NCBI GenBank assembly: GCA_003168315.1
Contig: PMSP01000104.1
Span: 1-11,103, forward strand
DNA: 11,103 bases
Direction: 5' to 3'
Origin: Opitutaceae bacterium
Lineage (GTDB): Bacteria; Verrucomicrobiota; Verrucomicrobiia; Opitutales; Opitutaceae
Shown here: positions 5,330-11,103 of the stretch, one piece after another
How the letters are laid out: each line of letters starts with the position of its first letter
How positions within the stretch are numbered: the stretch's first letter is position 1
Notes under the pieces: generated by a model
The model's database searches: none
Told to the model about the DNA's origin: nothing
Seen by the model: only the letters and a program-made list of their open reading frames with translations
Translations under genes and position numbers: made by a program

Positions 5330-7837
5330 TTAGGATTGGGCCTGCCCGGACATCTGTGAGATGGTGATCACGACAAACTCCGCCGGCTCGAGCGGCGCGA
5401 ACCCGACCAGGATGTTGACGATTCCCAGGTCGATGTCGGCCTGGGTGGTCGTGTCGCTGTCGCATTTCACGAAATAGGCCTGGTCGGCGGTCATTCCCTG
5501 GAATGCCTGCTTGCGGAATAGCCCATCCATGAAGGCGGAGACGTTGAGCCGGATGGACGCCCAAAGCGGTTCATCGTTTGGCTCAAAGACCACCCACTTG
5601 GTGCCACGATACAGGCTTTCCTCAATGAACAGGGCGATGCGCCGAACTGGAACGTACTTCCACTGGTTGGCCTCAACATCCGCGCCCACCAGGGTTCGCG
5701 CGCCCCACATGACGGGGCCGTACACCGGGAATATCCTGGCGCAGTTCAACCCGAGCGGATTGATGGAGCCTTGCTCGTTGTCAGTGAGTTTGTAGGTCAT
5801 CGTCTGCACGCCCGACAAGGTTGCCTCGGTACCGGCGGGGGCCTTCCATACGCCACGCGTCCCGTCTATCCGCGCGTACAGGCCCGCCACGACGCCGCAG
5901 GGCGCAAAGGTGCGGAGCTGGTAGTTGTTTTCCGGGTCGGGAAGACGGAGGCGCGGGAAATAGGCCGCGCCATTGGCGTCATTCACTGTCAGGAGCGTCG
6001 ACTTCCAGTCGATCGCCGCCGCTGCCGTGTTGATGTTGGGGGGCGCATCGAGCAGGAGGAAGGCGCGCCGCTGGTCGCAATAGGCAATCGCCGCCGCGTA
6101 GATCGCGTTGGGATCGACGGTGGGATCCTGGATGTTCGGATTTCCAAGCGTCGCGCGAGTCGCATCCGGAATGCAAAGGATATTGAACAGGTCTACTTTC
6201 TCGAGAGCGTAGATACCCGAGAACAAACCTTGGTCCCCAATCAGGTCCGCGGTCATCGGCAATCCCTGGCCGTCTGATCCCGTGATCGCCGGGAACTGCG
6301 TTAGCGCAGCCGGCACCGCGACCTGGGTCGGAAACAAGGCGCCCGAGGCAACCGGGAAAAGATCTCCCGTGCCGAGCGCGTAGTGCGCGACATTCTGGAT
6401 TTGAAGGCTGGCCGTTGCCAGGCCCAGTAGGCTGGCAAGATCGTTCCCGCTTGACGGAGCTTGGAATCCGAAGACGGCATCCGGGTAGCCTGGGAGGACT
6501 CCTGTGAGCCTGATTGCGGGCGCGCCCCACCAGTTAACGGCCGAGACCTGCACTGAGGCCCCTGGTAGCGCGACTGACAGGGCGTTGTTGAGCGCCAGCT
6601 GCAGCTGTGCGGCGAAACCGGCGAAGGACTGGGGAGCGTTAACGTTCGCGGCCAGTATCGTTACCGTGAGGGGCAACGGGGCGAGTGTCGGAACTGGCGC
6701 CTCCATGGTGAGGATTACCGGCCAAGCGGCGCTCACCGCAAGGCTCGGGAGCGTGGCGGCGTGAGCGGTCGCAGCGGTCGGCCCCGTGTAATTTGAGGTG
6801 AGAACCAGGCTGGTGCCGCTCGCCGACTTGACCGTATACGGCGTGGCATTCGGGTCGGCGTCAAAAATCACCAGCTCCCCGGCAGTTAGGCTCCCAAAGA
6901 TGGTGCCTGTCACCGTGGACGAGCCTGAAGTGAGCGCGCCGGTCCCGCCCGCGACAGCCGTTCCGCCGCACAACTGCTGGAGCACGGTGAACAGCGACAC
7001 AGGAGCGCCGACGATGCCGGTGGGAACCGGTCCGAGGTCGTCGACGAATGAGGACGGCGGAATCACGTTCACCTGCTGCGAGCCGATGTCCGGATCGTTC
7101 AGGATGCCTTGCACGTAATTGGCGGCGTTATTGTCGAATGAAATGTCAGGAAACGATTCCACGGTTCCATCCTGAAGGTTTGTCACGGTCAGGTTGCATG
7201 CGAGATTGTCCTCATAGACGACCGCGACAGCGGGAAGACTGGTGAGTGACAAATTGGGCAGTTTGTCCAGGGTCAGGGTCGTATTGCCCGTCTTTGTCAG
7301 GATCTTGTAGAACCCGTGCGTCGAGTCCTGTGCGAACACCAGGTAATTGCCCACCTCAAGCGTATTGAACTGCGTTCCAGACCCTGTCGCGGTAAAGGTG
7401 GTGCCGGAGGCGGCCACCGAAAGTATCGTTCCAGGAATCAGCGACCCAAGCCCATTTAAGTCTATGTCAATTATCAGATTGCCGTCGGCCCAGCTTCCGC
7501 TGCTAAGCGCATAAAACGTCCAAACGTTGGCTGAGGCACTCTTCATGACGATGTTCACGTTCGCGGCGGAAGCCCCGTGTTTCGGCACTCGCACCACAAA
7601 GGCTTCTGTCCCGCCGTTGCTGAAGAACTGCTGCACCGCGTAGCTCAGCTCGCTGTCGGAGGCCAAGCCCCCGAACAATCGCTCAAAATCAGAGAAGCTG
7701 AAAAGTTGTTCCGCACGGTTGTCTATTCCCTGGTCGGTATAGCCGACAAACGCCGCAATCGATGTGGCAACGCCCGTTATGGGATGGACGGGACTCTGAG
7801 CCTCCTGAATGTATACACCAGGATAGGTGGGTGTCAT
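5330..7837 (-). CDS. Contractile tail sheath protein, oversized, with inserted beta-modules
   Basis: An 835-residue protein, well above the roughly 350-550 of common eCIS sheaths. The N-terminus is typical: TYPGVYIQE at 4-12, then TSIAAFVGYTDQG and FSDFERLFGG, then LSYAVQQFFSNGGTEAFVVR at 64-83. The C-terminal half is also typical: LEKVDLFNILCIPD at 545-558, YCDQRRAFLLLDAP at 586-599, NPLGLNCARIFPVYGPVMWG at 693-712, then the terminal domain through GFAPLEPAEFVVITISQM at 812-829, which would form the C-terminal strand exchanged between subunits. Between these lie two similar beta-modules (about 133-208 and 297-358) and a further module (about 392-478) ending in a DLASLLGL motif that recurs in phage sheath-type proteins. 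Sheath contraction drives the tube into the target. The start is supported by AAAGGA six bases upstream (7844-7849). The gene is less GC-rich than its downstream neighbours. Confidence 0.95.
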   Translation of the reverse strand: MTPTYPGVYIQEAQSPVHPITGVATSIAAFVGYTDQGIDNRAEQLFSFSDFERLFGGLASDSELSYAVQQFFSNGGTEAFVVRVPKHGASAANVNIVMKSASANVWTFYALSSGSWADGNLIIDIDLNGLGSLIPGTILSVAASGTTFTATGSGTQFNTLEVGNYLVFAQDSTHGFYKILTKTGNTTLTLDKLPNLSLTSLPAVAVVYEDNLACNLTVTNLQDGTVESFPDISFDNNAANYVQGILNDPDIGSQQVNVIPPSSFVDDLGPVPTGIVGAPVSLFTVLQQLCGGTAVAGGTGALTSGSSTVTGTIFGSLTAGELVIFDADPNATPYTVKSASGTSLVLTSNYTGPTAATAHAATLPSLAVSAAWPVILTMEAPVPTLAPLPLTVTILAANVNAPQSFAGFAAQLQLALNNALSVALPGASVQVSAVNWWGAPAIRLTGVLPGYPDAVFGFQAPSSGNDLASLLGLATASLQIQNVAHYALGTGDLFPVASGALFPTQVAVPAALTQFPAITGSDGQGLPMTADLIGDQGLFSGIYALEKVDLFNILCIPDATRATLGNPNIQDPTVDPNAIYAAAIAYCDQRRAFLLLDAPPNINTAAAAIDWKSTLLTVNDANGAAYFPRLRLPDPENNYQLRTFAPCGVVAGLYARIDGTRGVWKAPAGTEATLSGVQTMTYKLTDNEQGSINPLGLNCARIFPVYGPVMWGARTLVGADVEANQWKYVPVRRIALFIEESLYRGTKWVVFEPNDEPLWASIRLNVSAFMDGLFRKQAFQGMTADQAYFVKCDSDTTTQADIDLGIVNILVGFAPLEPAEFVVITISQMSGQAQS
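6764..6949 (-). repeat. Sheath beta-module 2 (residues 297-358)
   Basis: A second module: SGSSTVTGTIFGSLTAG, then L-x-I-F-D-x-D, PYTVKSASGTSLVL and a Tyr-Thr-Gly-Pro-Thr turn. It aligns with module 1 by the order Ser-Gly, Phe-x-x-Leu-x-x-Gly, Phe-x-x-Asp, Tyr, Ser/Thr-Leu-x-Leu. Boundaries are estimated by eye. Confidence 0.55.
7214..7441 (-). repeat. Sheath beta-module 1 (residues 133-208)
   Basis: An inserted stretch with the pattern SGTTFTATGSGTQF, then L-x-x-G-x-x-L-x-F-x-x-D, Y and TTLTL. It resembles small beta-modules seen in phage tail and fibre proteins, and module 2 of the same sheath. The boundaries are estimates. After it, recognisable sheath sequence resumes (NLTVTNLQDGTVESFPDISF). 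Confidence 0.55.
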
Positions 7838-7843
7838 GATGGG

Positions 7844-7849
7844 TCCTTT
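7844..7849 (-). promoter_or_regulatory. Ribosome binding site of the sheath gene
   Basis: The transcript strand reads AAAGGA with a 6-base spacer to ATG 7837. This fixes the sheath start, which also fits the family N-terminus. Confidence 0.8.
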
Positions 7850-7854
7850 CTCAG

Positions 7855-8133
7855 TTAGATGCCGCCACTTCCTCTGACGGAGCGACGGTCAATAGTGTTG
7901 GAAATCTGCAACTCAGGCATGGGTTCCAGCTCAGCCATGACGGGAACGTCCGGCGCAGGGGTGCGCCTTGGTTCCAGCAATGCCTGCGCGGGATAAATCA
8001 GTTCGAATAAAAAGCGGACGTTTACTGCAAAAATAGCCGAAAGGCTTCCCACGCCGCTCCCATCCCCTCTCCAACGGACCCGTTCTCCCTCGAGAAATCC
8101 CTCGAATTCGCGAGGCGAGCAACGGATGCGCAA
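7855..8133 (-). CDS. Possible small ORF upstream of the sheath, unrecognised
   Basis: An open frame of 92 codons that stops 17 bases before the sheath start. I do not recognise the product. It has a basic, Gly/Arg-rich first third, a hydrophobic patch (AIFAVNVRFLFELIYPAQAL, about residues 33-52) too short and charged to be a convincing membrane segment, then an acidic Pro/Glu stretch and a Gly-rich end. No good Shine-Dalgarno precedes ATG 8133, and codon third positions are not strongly GC-biased. It could be a real leader gene of the operon, or only the 5' untranslated region of the sheath message. A shorter product from Met66 (about 27 residues) is also possible. Confidence 0.25.
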   Translation of the reverse strand: MRIRCSPREFEGFLEGERVRWRGDGSGVGSLSAIFAVNVRFLFELIYPAQALLEPRRTPAPDVPVMAELEPMPELQISNTIDRRSVRGSGGI

Positions 8134-8256
8134 GCCGATTTCATGAGCGCATCGAGGGGCATTTAGGCGATCCCGGAATCATTGCGAGTTGGGAATAGGA
8201 CTCACCCTGCGCGCGGTAGATTTCAAAAAATACATGATTTTACGTAGCATTTTGAA

Positions 8257-8290
8257 TTCGTTTGATGCCGAGCTACTCGTCGCAAACGAA
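8257..8290. repeat. Inverted repeat with nested inner stem
   Basis: Arms TTCGTTTG (8257-8264) and CAAACGAA (8283-8290) are perfectly complementary. Inside them CGAG (8269-8272) and CTCG (8276-8279) form a second 4-base stem around a 3-base loop. As RNA this makes a two-tier hairpin in a possible sheath leader; as DNA it could be a spaced operator. Confidence 0.6.
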
Positions 8291-8305
8291 CGCACATGTT
8301 CACAA

Positions 8306-8319
8306 CGCCTTTTAAGGCG
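8306..8319. repeat. Perfect palindrome CGCCTT-TT-AAGGCG
   Basis: A 6-base perfect inverted repeat around two T bases. It may be an operator half-site pair or a short RNA hairpin. It lies between the two other inverted repeats of the intergenic region. Confidence 0.5.
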
Positions 8320-8377
8320 AGATCGATAACTTACTCCCAGTCGCGGGTCCTTTTACGCATTTTTTAACCTCAAAAAT

Positions 8378-8395
8378 TGTGAATAAGTATTCACA
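8378..8395. repeat. 18-bp perfect palindrome TGTGAATAAGTATTCACA, operator or terminator
   Basis: Two 8-base arms flank two central bases. It starts about 55 bases after the deaminase stop. On the minus strand it is followed by ATTTTT, so it could fold as a weak, AU-rich intrinsic terminator for the deaminase transcript. Its perfect symmetry and low GC in a GC-rich genome also suit a binding site for a dimeric regulator. The TGTGA/TCACA ends resemble CRP sites, but the spacing is 8 rather than 6 bases. Confidence 0.55.
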
Positions 8396-8450
8396 CCCGA
8401 TTCGCAGGGACCCGGTCAAGTCCACTCCCCGGTGAGAACCGGCTCCAGGA

Positions 8451-9473
8451 TCATTTTCCCAGGACGGCCTGGGTCACGTACGCGGCCAAATCGGCGAGAT
8501 GCGCCTTTCTGACGTGCTCCGGCAGCAGGGCCACCTTGAAGCCGTTTGCGGCGACCTTGCCCAGTTCCGCCGGGGTAAATCCGTGGACTGAGTGGAGCGC
8601 GTAGTATTCCTCGCTGAGCGTGTTGCCGAGGAAGAAGGGATCGTCCGAGTTGACCGTGACCGTGACGCCCGCGTCGAACAGCCTGCGGAAGGGATGCGCG
8701 GCGAGCGATGTCACGCCGGGGACGCACAGCTTCACATTGCTCAGGGGGCAGACGTCGAGCGCGACGCCGTCGTTGATGAGGCGGGCGGTCGTCGCCGCGC
8801 TTTCCGCCGAGCGTACCCCGTGCTGGATGCGCTGGGGCTTGACCTCGTCAAGGATGCGCTCGACGAAATCCGGGCCCATGAACTCCCCGGCGTGCGCCTT
8901 GGTGAATTTCCCGGCGAGGCGCGCACGGGCCCAGACATCGGCGGTCCACGGCTCCAGCGGGATGTCCTCGAGGCCGTGCAGGTCGAGGCCGTCCAGCTCG
9001 GGCCATTTGAGCGAATCCTCGATCAGGTCCCTGCCCGCCCCGGCATAGTCGTTGTGGGACATCCCGGCGAACACCCGCACCTCGAGTCCCCGCGGGGCGC
9101 CCGACTTGATCGCGCGCACGACATCCGCCCCCCCGTCCCTCATGAACAGGACGGTGGGGAGGTGGAAGCTCGTCTCGACATAGCGGCAGCCCTGTGCGGC
9201 GCAGTTGCGCAGCATGATCTCGGACGCCTGGTGGTACCGCTCGGCCGAGGTGAAGAAGTCCTGGCAGTACTCGATGTAGAGCGGCATGAACGAGTGCAGG
9301 CCGTCCCTGTACCGGTAGCTGTCGTCCCAGAAGGGCGGGGGTCTGGCGTGCTTGACCGGGTCGAGCTTCCTCAGGAGCTCGTAGGGGCATGCGCCCTCGA
9401 TGTGCAGGTGGGTCTCGGTCTTGGGCAGCTCCCTGACGAAGTCGGCGAGCCCTGGGTCTGCGGTGTAGGGCAT
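8451..9473 (-). CDS. Adenosine/adenine deaminase-family metal-dependent hydrolase
   Basis: A 340-residue protein, the usual length for the family. Metal and catalytic motifs are complete: THLHIEG (His22, His24), GLDLHGLED at 162-170, HAGE at 194-197 (zinc His194, general acid Glu197), QHGV (His218) and NSDDP at 275-279 (Asp277/Asp278), with CPLSNVKLC at 242-250. These enzymes hydrolyse the amino group of adenosine, adenine or a related aminopurine in the cytoplasm. NSDDP recalls the adenine deaminase branch, whereas the central region does not clearly match either branch; aminodeoxyfutalosine deaminase is another possibility. Substrate is therefore open. The gene lies 12 bases after the permease stop, with GAGG (9483-9486) nine bases before ATG and overlapping that stop region, so the two are one operon. 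No signal peptide is seen. Confidence 0.93.
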   Translation of the reverse strand: MPYTADPGLADFVRELPKTETHLHIEGACPYELLRKLDPVKHARPPPFWDDSYRYRDGLHSFMPLYIEYCQDFFTSAERYHQASEIMLRNCAAQGCRYVETSFHLPTVLFMRDGGADVVRAIKSGAPRGLEVRVFAGMSHNDYAGAGRDLIEDSLKWPELDGLDLHGLEDIPLEPWTADVWARARLAGKFTKAHAGEFMGPDFVERILDEVKPQRIQHGVRSAESAATTARLINDGVALDVCPLSNVKLCVPGVTSLAAHPFRRLFDAGVTVTVNSDDPFFLGNTLSEEYYALHSVHGFTPAELGKVAANGFKVALLPEHVRKAHLADLAAYVTQAVLGK

Positions 9474-9485
9474 GGGAAACCGCCT

Positions 9486-10886
9486 CTAGGCCGGCTGGTC
9501 CGCCTCGCGCGGCCGAGCCTGCACGCCAAGCGCCCACGAGAGCGCGGTCCCGGCGGCAACGGTTCCCGCAAAGACGTAGGGCAGCACGTTCCACGGCGCG
9601 GGCGGCGCCGGATAGATGCTGGCGACGAGGGCGATCCCGAATATCGCCAGGGAGCTCGCCGAGAGGGCGACGTGGAACCAGCGCAGTTCGCCGCGGCGCC
9701 TGAGGAAAAAAGGCGCCGAGATGCACGCCCAGAGGTAGGTCGAGATGAAGCCCAGGCTCGCGAGCTGGGCGCCGTAGGCCATCGAGTCGTCAAGCCGGAC
9801 GCCGAATGCCACCAGGGCGAGCGGCAGGACCAGGGCGACGACGCCCACGAGCGCTATCGCCCTGTGCGGCGTCGCGTTCCGGGGATGGGCCACTCCGAAG
9901 CTGTGCCAGAACTGGCCCCGCCTGGCCATCGCGAAGAGCACCCGGGCCGCGGCATTCATGCAGCCGAGCATGCACGCGAAGAAACTTAGCGTGATGCCGA
10001 TGCCGACGACGATGGCCACGCGCGGCCAGCCGGCGGCGACCGCCAGGTAGTTGAAGGGCACGAGGGTCTGCGCCAGGTCGAGCCCGCTTCCCCTGAAGGC
10101 CATGACCACCACATAGGCCATGGCCAGGTACATGAGGCCGATGGGGAGGATGCACGACAGTATCGCGCGCGGAATTGCCTTGAGCGCATGCCGGGACTCC
10201 TCCCCGAGAGTCGTGACGCTCTCGAACCCGGTGAGGCTCATGAAGGCCAGGATGATCCCCAGGCGCATTCCCCTGGGCCTCACGCCGGCGAGGTGAAACT
10301 GGTCGGCGTCGAACCACCTGCCGGTGTGGACGATGAAAAGGACGGCAAGGGCGACCATCGTGCCGAGGGAGAGACATTCCACTGCGAGCATCAGGTTTGT
10401 CGAGAGGCTGATCCCCCTCCGCGCGGCCCACCAGGCGGCGGCCACCGAGCCCGCGACCAGCGAGACGGCGGCGGATGCGGGCATCCGCATGCCGAGCTGC
10501 GATGCGACCTCGGACGCGTAGAAGCCGACGCTCGGCGCGCAATCGGCGACAGCGAAGGTGAGCGTGGCAAAATAGGTCCATCCGGCGATGAGGCCCGCCC
10601 ATGGCCCGAGGCCCAGTTCCGCGAACGTCGAGAACGAGCCGGCCGAGGCCGTCCGCGAGGTGAACACGTTGATATTGCCGGCAAGGAGCGCGTACCCCGC
10701 GGCCACCGGCACGTAGAGAAGCCAGGTTCCGTTCCCGGCGTTCGCGAAGACGAGCGGGATGAACATCGTCAGGCCGCCGGACGGGGCCATCGAACCCGCG
10801 GTCTGCGCGAGGTTCTCGACAAAGCTCACGCAGTTGCGCCGCAGCGAGCCCGCGGGCATGGCGTTGGGCGGGTTTTCGTCCGGCAT
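9486..10886 (-). CDS. APC-superfamily amino acid/polyamine-type permease
   Basis: About 466 residues from ATG 10886, with about 12 hydrophobic segments, an inner-membrane transporter. APC signatures are present: early NLAQTAGSMAPSGGLTMF (about 25-42), SRTASAGSFSTFAELGLGP (77-95) before a Gly-Trp-containing helix, GFESVTTLGEES with the following IPRAIL (about 220-242), and TPHRAI (339-344). The frame is open to ATG 10961, but the extra 25 residues are Arg/Pro-rich and look untranslated. No good Shine-Dalgarno precedes either start, so the start is uncertain. Substrate cannot be read from sequence. The close pairing with a purine-deaminase-type gene suggests uptake of an aminopurine, nucleoside or nitrogen compound, but APC members mostly carry amino acids and amines. 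Confidence 0.92.
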   Translation of the reverse strand: MPDENPPNAMPAGSLRRNCVSFVENLAQTAGSMAPSGGLTMFIPLVFANAGNGTWLLYVPVAAGYALLAGNINVFTSRTASAGSFSTFAELGLGPWAGLIAGWTYFATLTFAVADCAPSVGFYASEVASQLGMRMPASAAVSLVAGSVAAAWWAARRGISLSTNLMLAVECLSLGTMVALAVLFIVHTGRWFDADQFHLAGVRPRGMRLGIILAFMSLTGFESVTTLGEESRHALKAIPRAILSCILPIGLMYLAMAYVVVMAFRGSGLDLAQTLVPFNYLAVAAGWPRVAIVVGIGITLSFFACMLGCMNAAARVLFAMARRGQFWHSFGVAHPRNATPHRAIALVGVVALVLPLALVAFGVRLDDSMAYGAQLASLGFISTYLWACISAPFFLRRRGELRWFHVALSASSLAIFGIALVASIYPAPPAPWNVLPYVFAGTVAAGTALSWALGVQARPREADQPA

Positions 10887-11050
10887 TCGCGGACCAAGGG
10901 AGCAGCTCAGATGCCATTCCCGTCGCCGGGGATCCGGCCCGGCCCCGCGCACCCGTGGCATAGGATGTGCTTGGCCATCGTCCAGTCGCTTTCAATCGTG
11001 CGACTTAAGAGCGGTCTGACTGCGGCCGAACCCTGGAGGACCTGGCAAAC
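10887..11050. promoter_or_regulatory. Divergent intergenic region
   Basis: This region lies between the permease (leftward) and the partial gene at the right edge (rightward), so it should hold promoters for both. I see no convincing -35/-10 pair. GGAGG at 11035-11039 is the likely ribosome binding site of the rightward gene. Confidence 0.4.
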
Positions 11051-11103
11051 ATGAACCGAATATCAAGAACGATCCGGTGGACTTCTCTGGCGGCGTGCAT
11101 CGC
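11051..11103 (+). CDS. Start of a plus-strand gene, possibly exported, truncated by window edge
   Basis: Seventeen codons are visible, reading MNRISRTIRWTSLAACI. Basic residues followed by a small hydrophobic run with a Cys fit the start of a signal peptide or lipoprotein leader, but too little is present to name the product. GGAGG lies 11 bases upstream, and the gene is divergent from the permease. It could be an unrelated neighbour. Confidence 0.5.
   Translation, partial: MNRISRTIRWTSLAACI

Larger units (their letters stand above)
8134..8450 (-). promoter_or_regulatory. AT-rich intergenic region, probable control region of the eCIS operon
   Basis: This stretch separates the deaminase stop from the eCIS genes and has no convincing gene. 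Its core (about 8211-8395) is far more AT-rich than anything else in the window; the 60 bases from 8221 are about one-third G+C by hand count. It contains three perfect inverted repeats (8257-8290, 8306-8319, 8378-8395). I could not find a convincing sigma-70 -35/-10 pair, nor a clean Bacteroidota-type TTTG/TAnnTTTG promoter. Promoter placement is inferred from composition and from its position upstream of the sheath. Confidence 0.55.

Noticed and set aside
8378..8395. CRP-type site
   Set aside because: TGTGA and TCACA are separated by 8 bases, not the 6 of the CRP consensus, so a CRP assignment is not justified.
8416..8437. Short GC stem CCGGT/ACCGG just after the deaminase stop as a terminator
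   Set aside because: Only five base pairs and no T-tract follows on the transcript strand.
8134..8450. CRISPR array or tRNA in the intergenic region
   Set aside because: The repeats are inverted rather than direct and regularly spaced, and no cloverleaf could be drawn by eye.
8592..9989. 465-codon plus-strand open frame opposite the deaminase and permease
   Set aside because: It spans two unrelated genes on the other strand, both with full family motifs, and its own translation is low complexity.
10887..10961. N-terminal 25-residue extension of the permease
   Set aside because: Arg/Pro-rich, no ribosome binding site and no match to APC N-termini; the ATG at 10886 is preferred, though the start remains uncertain.
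10188..11054. 288-codon plus-strand open frame opposite the permease
   Set aside because: Gly/Arg/Glu-rich, no motifs, and it mirrors the permease coding strand.

Overview
The window holds the head of a contractile injection system operon on the minus strand, of the extracellular (eCIS / PVC-like) type. To its right, also on the minus strand, lie a permease-deaminase gene pair, and at the far right edge the first codons of a plus-strand gene. The DNA is GC-rich: hand counts of single 60-base lines give about 70-78% in the small structural genes, 47-63% in parts of the sheath gene and about 33% in the intergenic regulatory stretch. This fits a high-GC Gram-negative bacterium. Verrucomicrobiota (Opitutaceae-like) is a guess I cannot confirm from sequence alone.

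Reading the minus strand in the direction of transcription (high to low coordinates): APC-family permease (10886-9486), adenosine/adenine deaminase-family hydrolase (9473-8451), a roughly 300-600 base AT-rich intergenic region with three inverted repeats (about 8450-7855, possibly with a small ORF at 8133-7855), a large tail sheath (7837-5330), T4 gp19-type tail tube (5296-4769), a strong GC hairpin (4761-4736), a gp26-like baseplate chaperone protein with two CxxC clusters (4708-3941), a Pro/Ala-rich disordered protein with ordered ends (3944-2793), a Pvc16-type DUF4255 tail-terminator protein with Ig/IPT-like extensions (2796-1525), and an AAA+ ATPase of the Pvc15 type (1525 to the left edge, 3' end missing).

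Tube, sheath, DUF4255 protein and AAA+ ATPase together identify an eCIS rather than a phage or type VI secretion system. The sheath would polymerise around the tube, the DUF4255 protein would cap the end distal to the baseplate, the gp26-like protein would assist baseplate assembly, and the ATPase would act in assembly or loading. Spike, LysM, PAAR, baseplate wedge and effector genes are not in the window and are expected beyond the left edge. Sheath and tube each have a clear Shine-Dalgarno site. The next four genes are joined by 1- or 4-base overlaps and sit behind the hairpin. This layout suggests that the two most abundant subunits are expressed more strongly than the rest.

The features most worth a second look are the oversized sheath with two similar beta-modules, the disordered protein with three related short helical motifs and a basic C-terminal tail, the intercistronic hairpin, and the cluster of palindromes upstream of the sheath.
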